Below, piece by piece: positions 7,865 through 16,082 of a stretch of 64,000 bases of DNA. A program made the position numbers and the translations under genes. The stretch is taken from the NCBI RefSeq assembly GCF_031582965.1, contig NZ_CP134049.1, positions 992,001-1,056,000 of the forward strand, given 5' to 3'. Source of the stretch: Bacillus sp. NEB1478 (GTDB lineage: Bacteria > Bacillota > Bacilli > Bacillales > Fictibacillaceae). Below the pieces are notes generated by a model. It searched no databases. It was given only the letters and a program-made list of their open reading frames with translations, and was not told the DNA's origin. The stretch's first letter is position 1. The number at the start of each line of letters is the position of its first letter.

Positions 7865-8242
7865 ATGGAATTTTTTCCTCAAGATTATTATGAGTTCTTT
7901 GTTGTGTTTAATGATGGTGATTATTATACGGGTCATGATTTGTTAGAAGCAGTGTGGCTAACCGATCGCAGTAACTTATTCATTAAAGGATTACTGCAGA
8001 TGACGGTTGCTTTGTATCATTACGAGTATGGAAATGTGAAAGGTGCCCGTCAAATGATGAGAGTGGCCGAAAACTACTTAACTCCTTACAAGCCTCGCCA
8101 CTGGCATTTAGATCTAATACCTGTTCTTCATTTTATTGAACAATGCTTATCTTTAATTCCATTACATATTGATAAAGTCGATTTTTCAGAAGCTCACCAA
8201 TTACCTTCTTTGCCAAGACTATTTATCAATTTAGAGGAATAA
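7865..8242 (+). CDS. DUF309-family protein
   Basis: A 125-residue helical protein with the DUF309 pattern: YYEFFVVFNDGDYYTGHDLLEAVW near the start, then FIKGLLQMTVALYHYEYGN. In the family the first motif usually reads H-E-x-L-E; here it is H-D-L-L-E. DUF309 proteins are small alpha-helical proteins of unknown role. A GGGGGGAG-type ribosome binding site lies before the ATG. It ends 75 bases before the aminopeptidase start and may share its transcript. Confidence 0.75.
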   Translation: MEFFPQDYYEFFVVFNDGDYYTGHDLLEAVWLTDRSNLFIKGLLQMTVALYHYEYGNVKGARQMMRVAENYLTPYKPRHWHLDLIPVLHFIEQCLSLIPLHIDKVDFSEAHQLPSLPRLFINLEE

Positions 8243-8317
8243 GTGCGATTGAATTCGAAATATTCTAATAGAAAGAGTATAATTATTGTTGATGAGGAAA
8301 ATAAAGGGGGAACTTTT

Positions 8318-9808
8318 ATGTTTACGATTAAACAACATTGGGATACAAAAGAACAACAAGAAGTCCTACTGGTCGGTTTATTTCAAGAACCAAAATTTTC
8401 AGGAGTATTAGCTGACATAGATCAAGGTTTGCAAGGAAATTTACTGGAGCTTATTAAAGATGGGGATATTTCAAACAAACCTAAAAGCATTAAAAAGCTG
8501 AATACATTTAATAAAATTGGAACAAAGCGAATTTATTTTGCCGGTTTAGGCAAACGGGAAGACTTGACTTACGAAAAAATCCGAAATACATTCGGAAGAG
8601 CCGTTCAGGAAATTTCTAAAGAGAAGAAAACACATTTCTCGGTCTTATTCGATACATTCTTGACCGATCATCTTTCTACCGAAAAAGTGGCTCATGCATT
8701 CAGTGAAGCAGCAGGTACAGCTGTCTATCAATTCGAAAATTATAAAAAGAAATCAAATGAACCTGATAAAAAGATAGAACAAGTAACGGTTTATACAGAA
8801 AAAAGTGAAGCTGAAGCTGGATTAACAAGTGGCTTTGCCTATGCGAAGGGCATTAATTTTGCTCGTGATCTTGTAAATGTTCCAGGGAATCTGTTGACCC
8901 CAACAGATCTTGCAGCCGAAGCCATTGATACTGCTCTCGAATATGGAATGGAATACGAGATTCTTGAAAAAGAAGACATGGAAAGACTCGGAATGGGAGC
9001 CATTCTTGCAGTGAGTCAAGGATCTGATCAACCTCCAAAAATGATAACGGTAAAATACCAAGGTAGAGAAACTTGGGATTCGGTTGTTGCTTTAGTTGGA
9101 AAAGGATTAACATTCGATGCGGGTGGTTATTCGATCAAGCCTGCGGCAAACATGCATGAAATGAAAAGTGATATGGGCGGCAGTGCTGCTGTATTAGGAG
9201 CAATGGAAGCAGTCGGCCGTCTTAAGCCGGAAGTAAACTTATTGTTTGTGATCCCTTCATCTGAAAACTTAATTAACGGAGCTGCGATGAAACCTGGAGA
9301 TGTAATCACTTCATTAAGCGGTAAAACGATTGAAGTGAGAAATACGGATGCAGAGGGGCGTCTTATTTTAGCAGATGCGATTACCTATGCAAAAGAACAA
9401 GGAGCCGAATTTATCGTTGATGTAGCCACATTAACAGGCGGTGTATTAGTTGCACTTGGTGATTGTACAACTGGTGCACTGACAAATGACGGAGGCTTTT
9501 ATGACAAGGTGAAGCAGTCCGCCGAAGAGGAAGCAGAGCTCTTATGGCTGCTCCCTAGCTTTCAGCCTTATAAAGACATGCTCAAGTCAAGTGATGTAGC
9601 CGATCTTAACAACTCAACGGGCAGACTTGGCCATGCTATTACTGGCGGTCTTTTCGTTGGTGAATTCGCTGAAAAAACACCGTGGGTTCATTTAGATATC
9701 GCCGGCACAGCTTATAGCTCCAGAGGCTCTGAATTGGGTCCAAGGGGAGCAACTGGTGTGATGGTGCGCACGCTAACAAACTTTGTCAGAAACTTTAAAG
9801 CAGAATAG
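8318..9808 (+). CDS. pepA: Cytosolic leucyl aminopeptidase (M17)
   Basis: A 496-residue peptidase that removes N-terminal amino acids, especially leucine, from peptides using two metal ions. The signature NTDAEGRL is at residues 342-349, and the K-x-L-x-F-D-A-G-G-Y-S-I-K-P metal/active-site block lies near 261-275. The N-terminal ~160 residues form the macro-like hexamer domain. I start at the ATG at 8318, with AAAGGGGG upstream; the frame is open 25 codons further but without a binding site. This is B. subtilis yuiE by position and family. A terminator follows. Confidence 0.95.
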   Translation: MFTIKQHWDTKEQQEVLLVGLFQEPKFSGVLADIDQGLQGNLLELIKDGDISNKPKSIKKLNTFNKIGTKRIYFAGLGKREDLTYEKIRNTFGRAVQEISKEKKTHFSVLFDTFLTDHLSTEKVAHAFSEAAGTAVYQFENYKKKSNEPDKKIEQVTVYTEKSEAEAGLTSGFAYAKGINFARDLVNVPGNLLTPTDLAAEAIDTALEYGMEYEILEKEDMERLGMGAILAVSQGSDQPPKMITVKYQGRETWDSVVALVGKGLTFDAGGYSIKPAANMHEMKSDMGGSAAVLGAMEAVGRLKPEVNLLFVIPSSENLINGAAMKPGDVITSLSGKTIEVRNTDAEGRLILADAITYAKEQGAEFIVDVATLTGGVLVALGDCTTGALTNDGGFYDKVKQSAEEEAELLWLLPSFQPYKDMLKSSDVADLNNSTGRLGHAITGGLFVGEFAEKTPWVHLDIAGTAYSSRGSELGPRGATGVMVRTLTNFVRNFKAE

Positions 9809-9825
9809 ATTGAAATGCTTGGGGA

Positions 9826-9858
9826 GGTGATCCGATGATTCGGATCATCTTTTTTTGT
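9826..9858 (+). terminator. Terminator after pepA
   Basis: TGATCCG and CGGATCA, extended by G-U pairs, with a 6-base loop and a seven-T run, about 20 bases after the stop codon. Confidence 0.82.
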
Positions 9859-10003
9859 TGACTGGAGGAGCTTTTAGAGAATTAAGCCTCTCGTTGGTAG
9901 GATTAGGGCTCCCCTCATTTACATTTAACATTATCGTTAGTAAGATCATCCCGAAATATCTATTATGAAGGCGTATTCCATTGGATTTATTCAAATAGGT
10001 TGC

Positions 10004-10052
10004 TTGACACTCATAATGTTACATGGTAATTTGTTAAAGGTTTAACAAATTA
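10004..10052 (+). promoter_or_regulatory. yuiF promoter with overlapping 26-bp palindrome
   Basis: TTGACA (10004-10009), a 17-base spacer and TAATTT (10027-10032) form a good vegetative promoter. The -10 element is also the start of a perfect palindrome: TAATTTGTTAAA, two bases GG, then the exact complement, ending at 10052. An operator placed over -10 and the transcription start is the classic layout for repression. I do not recognise the regulator; the core TGTTA-N6-TAACA is one base shorter than a TnrA/GlnR box. Confidence 0.65.
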
Positions 10053-10098
10053 GTGATTTAGCGAAATAAAGCGTTAAAGATTTTGAGGGGGAAACAAA

Positions 10099-11418
10099 AT
10101 GAATGCCGTAGTATTAGCGGTTGCCGTTATGCTAGTACTAAGCCTTTTACGTATACATGTCGTGATTGCCTTGCTCGTAGGATCTGTAACAGGTGGTTTA
10201 GTTGCAGGTATGGGGTTAACAGAAACGATTGAAGTATTTACAGAAGGATTAGGTTCAAATGCAGTAATTGCGTTAAGCTATGCCTTATTAGGAAGTTTTG
10301 CAGTAGCATTATCACGAACTGGACTTCCGGAATTAATGGTTAGTAAAGCTATTCTGCTTGTAGGAAAAGAAGGAGAAGCTAGAAAGAAATCATTATCGAA
10401 AGTATTGATCTTATTAGTCATTTTAATGATATCTAGTTTCTCACAAAACTTAATACCGGTTCATATTGCTATTATACCTATTTTTATTCCACCGCTATTG
10501 ACCGTATTAAATGAACTGGAAATTGATAGACGTCTTGTCGCCACAGTTATTACGTTTGGTTTAATCACACCTTACATGTGGTTTCCGGTTGGCTTCGGAA
10601 GTATTTTTCACGAAATTCTTCAAACTAATATGAAAGATAGCGGTTTATCCGTAAAATTGGATCAAATTCCTTCAGCAATGACTATACCGTCTATGGGAAT
10701 GATTGTTGGTTTATTGATTGCCATATTCATCTCATACCGAAAACCGAGAAAATATGAAAATCAAACAATCGGGACACCAAATATACAAAAAGCAACTTAT
10801 ACAAAACGATCCATCATCGTAGCTGTTTTAGGGATTGCTGCAACACTTATTGTTCAGCTGCAAACAGACTCCATGATCTTCGGAGCTCTTTCAGGGATTA
10901 TCGTTCTTTATTTTAGCGGATCTTTAAAGCTCTCTTCATCTGATCATGTCTTAACTGAAGGTATGAAGATGATGTCGTTTATTGGGTTTGTTATGATTTC
11001 TGCAGCAGGTTTTGCAGCTGTTATGCGCAAAACAGGTGACGTGAAGTCATTAGTAGAAAACAGTGCTGCTTTTATCGGTAACTCAACTGCTCTCGGAGTA
11101 CTATTAATGCTAGTAATTGGGTTGCTTGTTACGATGGGAATCGGTTCTTCTTTTTCTACGATTCCAATAATCACGACAATCTTTGTTCCCTTATCAGCTG
11201 AACTTGGGTTAAGTGCCATGGCAACAATCGCAGTAATAGGAACGGCAGCGGCACTTGGTGATGCAGGTTCTCCCGCATCAGATTCAACGCTTGGGCCAAC
11301 ATCAGGATTGAATGTTGATAACCAGCACAATCATATTTGGGATACATGTGTTCCAACTTTTCTGCATTACAACATACCTCTAATTGTTTTTGGATTTATA
11401 GCAGCAATGGTTTTATAA
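10099..11418 (+). CDS. yuiF: YuiF-like NhaC-superfamily permease
   Basis: A 439-residue polytopic membrane protein with about 11-12 hydrophobic helices. It belongs to the Na+/H+ antiporter NhaC-like / amino-acid permease superfamily: two similar halves, a central loop (about residues 210-240), and conserved blocks such as SFSQNLIPVHIAIIPIFIPP and GTAAALGDAGSPASDSTLGPTSGLN. Proteins of this family exchange small organic or amino acids with cations; which one cannot be read here. GAGGGGG precedes the ATG. It is a single-gene unit controlled by the palindromic promoter upstream. Confidence 0.85.
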   Translation: MNAVVLAVAVMLVLSLLRIHVVIALLVGSVTGGLVAGMGLTETIEVFTEGLGSNAVIALSYALLGSFAVALSRTGLPELMVSKAILLVGKEGEARKKSLSKVLILLVILMISSFSQNLIPVHIAIIPIFIPPLLTVLNELEIDRRLVATVITFGLITPYMWFPVGFGSIFHEILQTNMKDSGLSVKLDQIPSAMTIPSMGMIVGLLIAIFISYRKPRKYENQTIGTPNIQKATYTKRSIIVAVLGIAATLIVQLQTDSMIFGALSGIIVLYFSGSLKLSSSDHVLTEGMKMMSFIGFVMISAAGFAAVMRKTGDVKSLVENSAAFIGNSTALGVLLMLVIGLLVTMGIGSSFSTIPIITTIFVPLSAELGLSAMATIAVIGTAAALGDAGSPASDSTLGPTSGLNVDNQHNHIWDTCVPTFLHYNIPLIVFGFIAAMVL

Positions 11419-11428
11419 AAAAACGTGT

Positions 11429-11468
11429 GCCGTTTCAACAGCTAAGCTGATGAAGCGGCGTTTTGTTT
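11429..11468 (+). terminator. Terminator after yuiF
   Basis: GCCGTTTCA and TGAAGCGGC form the stem around a 13-base loop, followed by TTTTGTTTT. Confidence 0.75.
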
Positions 11469-11537
11469 TAGCTCATTTAAAATGTGATTTGAAACTTTAT
11501 TCAAATCCTTGGCGTCAAAGTAATGAGGAGGGATGAA

Positions 11538-11804
11538 ATGAATAAAATTGTCCTGATTTTATTACTGATTTTTGCAGCAAGCGGCTGTGACCTTTCCAAA
11601 TCGAAAATATCAGAAGAGCAGGCGAGAGCTATTGTAGTTAAACATCACTACAATAATATAGGTAAGATAAAAATCATATCAGTTAATCATGAAAATGGTG
11701 AGTATCAGATAAAATGGGACAATAAAGAAAATTGTGAGAGCGGTACTTACTATGTAGATGATAAAAGCGGGAAAATAATAAAGGGTGAAGCATCAATTTG
11801 TTAA
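11538..11804 (+). CDS. Small lipoprotein
   Basis: An 88-residue predicted lipoprotein. The N-terminal helix MNKIVLILLLIF runs into a lipobox-like AASGC, so Cys17 would be lipidated and the mature ~70 residues anchored outside the membrane. The mature part has an alternating pattern (IKIISVNHENGEYQIKWDN...GTYYVDDKSGKI) like PepSY-type domains, with two further cysteines. I start at ATG 11538, which has GAGGAGGG upstream; the longer frame would begin inside that site. No function is known. Confidence 0.7.
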   Translation: MNKIVLILLLIFAASGCDLSKSKISEEQARAIVVKHHYNNIGKIKIISVNHENGEYQIKWDNKENCESGTYYVDDKSGKIIKGEASIC

Positions 11805-11875
11805 AATTAGTGAGTTGAAACCAGCCTATTTTTTTAGAAAAAATTACACATCCTAATGGTAAGGAGGGATTGTAA

Positions 11876-12025
11876 ATGGCTAAAAGAAAACATGCCGTAG
11901 ATGCAGCTAAAAGAAACAACCAAACACCTACTGAAAGCATGACAAATGTTGAGTTTTCTAATGAAACTTTTGCAGATGAAATACCGAAAAGAGACACGCA
12001 AAGCCCGCGTTCTAAAGGGAAATAA
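11876..12025 (+). CDS. Very small basic protein, possibly spore-associated
   Basis: A 49-residue hydrophilic protein starting MAKRKHAVDAAKRN and ending in basic SPRSKGK. It has an excellent AAGGAGGGA site 8 bases before the ATG, so it is probably translated. The Lys/Arg/Asn-rich, low-hydrophobic composition recalls minor small acid-soluble spore proteins such as SspO, but the match is compositional and I would not assign it. No terminator is clear before the minus-strand CapA-like gene's own hairpin. Confidence 0.6.
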   Translation: MAKRKHAVDAAKRNNQTPTESMTNVEFSNETFADEIPKRDTQSPRSKGK

Positions 12026-12184
12026 TAAAAGCTGGTAAGGTATAAGCTTGTCGTTAGGCATAGCAACGGTGAAATAAAAAACTGGCTGTTTAGGGATAAA
12101 AGTACTTGGGAAGCCCTTTTTTTGCTCTATTGCTAAACAAAATTGTTTTTGAAGCCCTTTCAACGGCATTTATGACTACGGAAC

Positions 12185-12244
12185 GCGTGCCAAACGGAAA
12201 ATACGCGCGCCATACGAGAAATATGCCCGCCATACAAAAAACGA
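12185..12244. repeat. Three units of a 20-bp tandem repeat
   Basis: Units begin at 12185, 12205 and 12225 with the shared core GCCAtACg or GCCAAACG. The period is exactly 20 bases. The sequence is unrelated to the AATCCAACG array, but the spacing is nearly the same. Confidence 0.65.
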
Positions 12245-12283
12245 GCTGACTCCTAATGCAGCCTGCATAAAAGGAGTCAGCTC
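12243..12283. terminator. Terminator of the CapA-like gene
   Basis: GAGCTGACTCCT and its complement AGGAGTCAGCTC enclose a loop that itself contains TGCA/TGCA pairing. It lies immediately after the minus-strand stop at 12288 and can also stop plus-strand transcription. Confidence 0.82.
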
Positions 12284-12287
12284 TTCT

Positions 12288-13457
12288 TTACTCAAAAAAA
12301 TTCAGCTCAGGTACCCATTGATTCATATGAGCTTTAATTTCTTCATATTTGCTCTTCATATCCGGAAGGTCTTTCATCGGATGAATGATAAAGGAACGGT
12401 CTACATAAGTTGGCAGAAATTTTGGTTCAGTTAATGCCAAGGCTGTTTCTTCACCTTTTATATGTTTTGTAATCGTAAGCTGAACCATACCGCCAATATC
12501 TTTATAATCACGTCGCTGTCCAGACAGGAAATTCCCTAGCGAATAAATAACAAAAGTCTTTGAACCATCACTTGCCGTTTCCCATTTTACCGGTTGAAGA
12601 ACGTGAGGATGGTGGCCGATAATAATGTCTCCGCCAGCTTCTGTCACTACTTTTACGATCTCCTTTTGAAAATCGTTCGGCATTCTTTCATATTCATTTC
12701 CAAAATGAAGAGAAACTACAGCGATATCCGAGATTTTCTTTGCTTCACCAATCTCTTTTTTGATTTTTTCTGTATCGATTAAATTAACGAGATGTTCTTT
12801 TCCGCTAGGTATAGGTATCCCGTTAGTACCGTATGTATAACTCAAAAAAGATACGGTAATATCGTTCTTTTTCATGAATCGGATATTTGCCCGATCTTCA
12901 TCAGAGGAAAAAGCCCCCGTATACATAACGCCAATTTCATTCCAATAATTTAATGCACTTAATATAACTTTTTCTCCACGGTCCAGTGTATGATTGTTGG
13001 CCAACGTAACAAGATCAACACCATTGTCTTTTAAAGCGTTTCCAACTTCATGCGGGGAATTAAAAGATGGATAAGAAGACAGCCCTAATTCTGTTCCGCC
13101 AATCATTGTCTCTTGATTGGCCATTGTTATATTTGGCTGTGAGAGAAAAGATTTTACAGGACCAAAGTTAGAATTAAAATCATACTTTCCAGTTGATTGT
13201 CTTGCTTTATTGTAAACTGTGTCATGTATTAATATGTCTCCAACCGCAGCAAGAGTAATACTGGTTGTTTTTTCTACAGGCTTCGGGTTTTCAGCCGCTG
13301 GTTTTGGTGAAGTTATTTGTTTAACTTCTTTATTTTCTTGTACGAGTTCCGTTTTTTCTTCAACCGTTTGTCTTTCTGAGTTATGATACAAATATAAAAG
13401 TGCGATGGTGAATACGAAAACAGAAACAATGCCGGTTAACCACCATAGGCGTTTCAC
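12288..13457 (-). CDS. CapA-family metallophosphatase-like protein
   Basis: A 389-residue membrane-anchored extracellular protein. Residues 1-25 include a helix ([20 protein letters not shown]), followed by a charged linker, then a CapA/PGA-synthesis domain with metallophosphoesterase features: [29 protein letters not shown], and [11 protein letters not shown] with conserved Asp/His ligands. CapA proteins support poly-gamma-glutamate capsule assembly in Bacillus, but stand-alone copies without capBC are common and their role is unclear; no capBC is seen here. I use the GTG at 13457, with AAGGGGG 8 bases upstream, instead of the ATG 19 codons earlier. Confidence 0.85.
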   Translation of the reverse strand: MKRLWWLTGIVSVFVFTIALLYLYHNSERQTVEEKTELVQENKEVKQITSPKPAAENPKPVEKTTSITLAAVGDILIHDTVYNKARQSTGKYDFNSNFGPVKSFLSQPNITMANQETMIGGTELGLSSYPSFNSPHEVGNALKDNGVDLVTLANNHTLDRGEKVILSALNYWNEIGVMYTGAFSSDEDRANIRFMKKNDITVSFLSYTYGTNGIPIPSGKEHLVNLIDTEKIKKEIGEAKKISDIAVVSLHFGNEYERMPNDFQKEIVKVVTEAGGDIIIGHHPHVLQPVKWETASDGSKTFVIYSLGNFLSGQRRDYKDIGGMVQLTITKHIKGEETALALTEPKFLPTYVDRSFIIHPMKDLPDMKSKYEEIKAHMNQWVPELNFFE

Positions 13458-13526
13458 TGGCAACACCCCCTTCTCACTATCATAATGGAAAAAGACAGGG
13501 AAAGTATACGACAAATTACACGGAAA

Positions 13527-13540
13527 TGAAAACGATTACA
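13527..13540 (+). promoter_or_regulatory. Perfect CcpA cre site before kynU
   Basis: TGAAAACGATTACA matches the cre consensus TGWAANCGNTNWCA at every position. It lies 27 bases upstream of the kynU start, between the divergent CapA-like gene and kynU, a position suited to carbon catabolite repression. Confidence 0.7.
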
Positions 13541-13567
13541 AGACGAAAGGCTCGGAGGATGATAAAA

Positions 13568-14839
13568 ATGATCGAAATAACGCGAGAAACGTTAAGTCTT
13601 TTAGATCAGAATGACCCGCTTGCTGCTTTTAAAGAAGAGTTTCATTTGAAAACTAATACCATTTACTTAGATGGAAATTCTTTAGGTCTACTTTCGAAAA
13701 GAGCCGAGCAATCGGTAATAGATGTATTGAATGATTGGAAAGAACAAGGAATCGATGGGTGGATGGGCGGAAAATATCCATGGTTTACACTCAGCGAACA
13801 GCTTGCAGAAAAGCTGTCAGTACTAGTAGGAGCAAATGCAAACGAAGTAATCGTAACAGGTTCCACTACAGTAAACTTGCATCAGCTTGCTGCTACTTTT
13901 TTTGAACCAAAGCCAGGGAAGACAAAAATTTTAGCAGATGAACTCACATTTCCTTCAGATATTTATGCACTGCAAAGCCAGCTTAAATTAAAGGGATTAA
14001 ATCCTGAAACTGAGCTGATTCAAGTAAAGAGCCAAAATGGATTGACATTAGAAGAAGACGATATCATTGCAGCTATGACTGATGATGTAGCTTTGATTTT
14101 GCTTCCTTCTGTTCTTTATCGGAGCGGTCAGCTCTTGGATATTGAGCGTTTGACAAAAGAGGCGCATAAACGAAATATTCCAATCGGATTCGACCTCTGT
14201 CATTCAATAGGTGCAATCCCCCACGAATTAAGCAAATGGGGTGTGGATTTTGCATTTTGGTGCAATTACAAATATGTAAATGCAGGTCCAGGCGGAGTTG
14301 GCGGTCTTTATGTAAATCAAAATCATTTTACAAAAACAGCAGGTCTATCTGGATGGTTCGGAAGCAAAAAAGAGTCGCAGTTTGATATGGATCATACATT
14401 TGACGGAGAAGAGTCAGCGGGAGGTTTCCAAATCGGCACTCCCCATCTGTTAAGCACTGCTCCATTAATCGGATCGCTTTCCCTTTTTGAAGAGGCAGCG
14501 ATAGAAAAAATCCGTACCAAATCATTAAATCTTACACGAATGTTGATGGATTTGATTAATCAAGAAATAAAGGGGGAATTTCAAATCGTCAATCCACTGG
14601 ACGATGAGAGAAGAGGAGGCCATGTCGCTTTGATGCACAGTGATGCTGCCCGGATTTGTAAAGCTTTAAAAGAGAATGGAATTGTACCGGATTTCCGCGC
14701 GCCCAATATCATTCGATTGGCACCAGTTGCACTTTATAATTCTTTTAATGATGTGTATAATGCTGTTCAAATTTTGAACAAGATTATGAAAAACAAAGAA
14801 TACGAAAAATATGAAAATAAGCGAGAAGTAATCGCTTAA
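13568..14839 (+). CDS. kynU: Kynureninase
   Basis: A 423-residue PLP enzyme that cleaves kynurenine to anthranilate and alanine in tryptophan breakdown. The Schiff-base lysine is K235 in [12 protein letters not shown], a motif typical of kynureninase, and the [12 protein letters not shown] block (about residues 206-217) supplies the PLP-binding Asp. The ATG at 13568 has CGGAGG 9 bases upstream; upstream in-frame starts lack a site. It is followed 14 bases later by kynB, so both are one operon. No tryptophan 2,3-dioxygenase (kynA) is next to them, unlike the usual kynA-kynB-kynU set. Confidence 0.93.
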   Translation: MIEITRETLSLLDQNDPLAAFKEEFHLKTNTIYLDGNSLGLLSKRAEQSVIDVLNDWKEQGIDGWMGGKYPWFTLSEQLAEKLSVLVGANANEVIVTGSTTVNLHQLAATFFEPKPGKTKILADELTFPSDIYALQSQLKLKGLNPETELIQVKSQNGLTLEEDDIIAAMTDDVALILLPSVLYRSGQLLDIERLTKEAHKRNIPIGFDLCHSIGAIPHELSKWGVDFAFWCNYKYVNAGPGGVGGLYVNQNHFTKTAGLSGWFGSKKESQFDMDHTFDGEESAGGFQIGTPHLLSTAPLIGSLSLFEEAAIEKIRTKSLNLTRMLMDLINQEIKGEFQIVNPLDDERRGGHVALMHSDAARICKALKENGIVPDFRAPNIIRLAPVALYNSFNDVYNAVQILNKIMKNKEYEKYENKREVIA

Positions 14840-14853
14840 GGGGTGGAGAAAAA

Positions 14854-15477
14854 ATGAGATTCATTGATATTTCGATGCCGCTCTATAACGGTGTTCCTGG
14901 GTGGCCAGGAGACACCCCATTTTCGTTCGAACTCGCGTGGACAAAAGAACAATCGGGATCAGTTAACGTAGGGAAGCTTGAAATGAGCACACATACCGGA
15001 ACACATATCGATGCGCCTTTTCATTTTGATGGTGATGGCAAACGCGTATTCGATCTTCCGATTGAACTATATTCAGGTCCTGCAATCGTGATCGACGTTT
15101 CTGGGGAACAGGAAATCACGTTAAACAGCATAAAAGAAAAACTAAAGACAGGTACAAAGCGTGTCCTTTTTAAAACAAACTGCTGGAGTGACCGAACCAC
15201 ATTTCCAGAGAAAATAGTACCTGTCATGCCTGAGATTGTGCCTTTTCTAAAAGACTGCGGTGTGGGACTGCTCGGTGTAGACATGCCGTCTGTTGATCAC
15301 TTGGACAGTAAAGAACTAGATGCGCATCACACTCTTCATGAACATCACATTCACATTTTAGAAGGATTGGTTCTCGATGATGTAGCTGAAGGAGAGTATG
15401 AACTTATTGCGCTCCCTCTAGCATTAAAAGAAGCGGATGGAAGTCCGGTTCGGGCCATTTTAAGAGAATTACGCTAA
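14854..15477 (+). CDS. kynB: Arylformamidase (kynurenine formamidase)
   Basis: A 207-residue metal-dependent hydrolase of the bacterial cyclase family that converts N-formylkynurenine to kynurenine and formate. The signature H-x-G-T-H-x-D-A-P-x-H is at residues 47-57 (HTGTHIDAPFH). VDMPSVDHLDSKELDAHHTLHEHHIHILEGL (about 144-174) supplies the second conserved block. Length is normal. It has its own GGGGTGG site and shares the cre-controlled transcript with kynU. Confidence 0.93.
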   Translation: MRFIDISMPLYNGVPGWPGDTPFSFELAWTKEQSGSVNVGKLEMSTHTGTHIDAPFHFDGDGKRVFDLPIELYSGPAIVIDVSGEQEITLNSIKEKLKTGTKRVLFKTNCWSDRTTFPEKIVPVMPEIVPFLKDCGVGLLGVDMPSVDHLDSKELDAHHTLHEHHIHILEGLVLDDVAEGEYELIALPLALKEADGSPVRAILRELR

Positions 15478-15488
15478 ATGACGGTTTT

Positions 15489-15518
15489 CCTTCCTGTCTT
15501 TTAAGTAAGACAGGAAGG
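15489..15518 (+). terminator. Stem-loop after kynB
   Basis: CCTTCCTGTCTT and AAGACAGGAAGG pair perfectly around a 6-base loop. Only a short T-run follows, so termination may be partial. Confidence 0.65.
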
Positions 15519-15550
15519 TTTAAACACCTTATCCTACATATTTGGTTGAA

Positions 15551-15700
15551 ATATCCAGACTTTTTCTGATTTACCCAGACTTTTAATCATGAAACCCAGA
15601 AATATTGACTTTAATCCCACACAAATGCTAGATATAACCACGAACCACCAAAATTCGACAATGCCGCAACTTCATCCCAAAATCTATAACCACTCCATTA
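15551..15700. repeat. Degenerate 21-bp-period array
   Basis: Motifs TATCCAGAC, TACCCAGAC, AACCCAGAA, AATCCCACA and TAACCACGA begin at 15551, 15571, 15592, 15613 and 15634, that is at 20, 21, 21 and 21-base steps, then the pattern fades. No gene is present. A sequence TTCGACAA at 15654-15661, the reverse of a Spo0A-box core, lies at the end but may be chance. Confidence 0.6.
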
Positions 15701-15770
15701 AATCTGCTTTTTTGAGATTTTAATAAACGTTCCTTATAATAGGGTATATGAAGCTTTTTGGAGGAAAACT

Positions 15771-16076
15771 ATGTATCAATATGGATTTATGAATTATTTT
15801 GAAGGACAGCTGGAGTTTAATCACTATGACATTGCACAAGTTGGCCCGTGGTATAACGTATACCTTTCTTTTGATATAACGAATATCGAAATCCTTCCTG
15901 AAGGAATTAGTGAACCGAGTGCCCTTATCGTGTTCGATAAAGATGGAGAAATGCAAGAAATCATTGCTCACGATGAAGGTGTAGATTGTGAATATAAATT
16001 TACGGATCAAGAAAAGGACCAAATCGTTGCCTTTTTACAGAAGATAAATGTGAACCAATACATTGTAAAGGAGTGA
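15771..16076 (+). CDS. Conserved hypothetical protein paired with YpgR-like gene
   Basis: A 101-residue acidic soluble protein (Asp/Glu rich, mixed alpha/beta pattern such as YNVYLSFDITNIEILPEG). The ATG follows TTTGGAGGAAAACT, a good site. It ends 6 bases before the next start, so the two are co-translated. I recognise no named domain. The pairing with a HEAT-repeat virulence-factor-C-like protein suggests a shared process, which is inference only. Confidence 0.7.
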   Translation: MYQYGFMNYFEGQLEFNHYDIAQVGPWYNVYLSFDITNIEILPEGISEPSALIVFDKDGEMQEIIAHDEGVDCEYKFTDQEKDQIVAFLQKINVNQYIVKE

Positions 16077-16082
16077 AGGTGA

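Noticed and set aside
10027..10052. TnrA/GlnR box at yuiF
   Set aside because: The TGTTA/TAACA half sites are separated by 6 instead of 7 bases.
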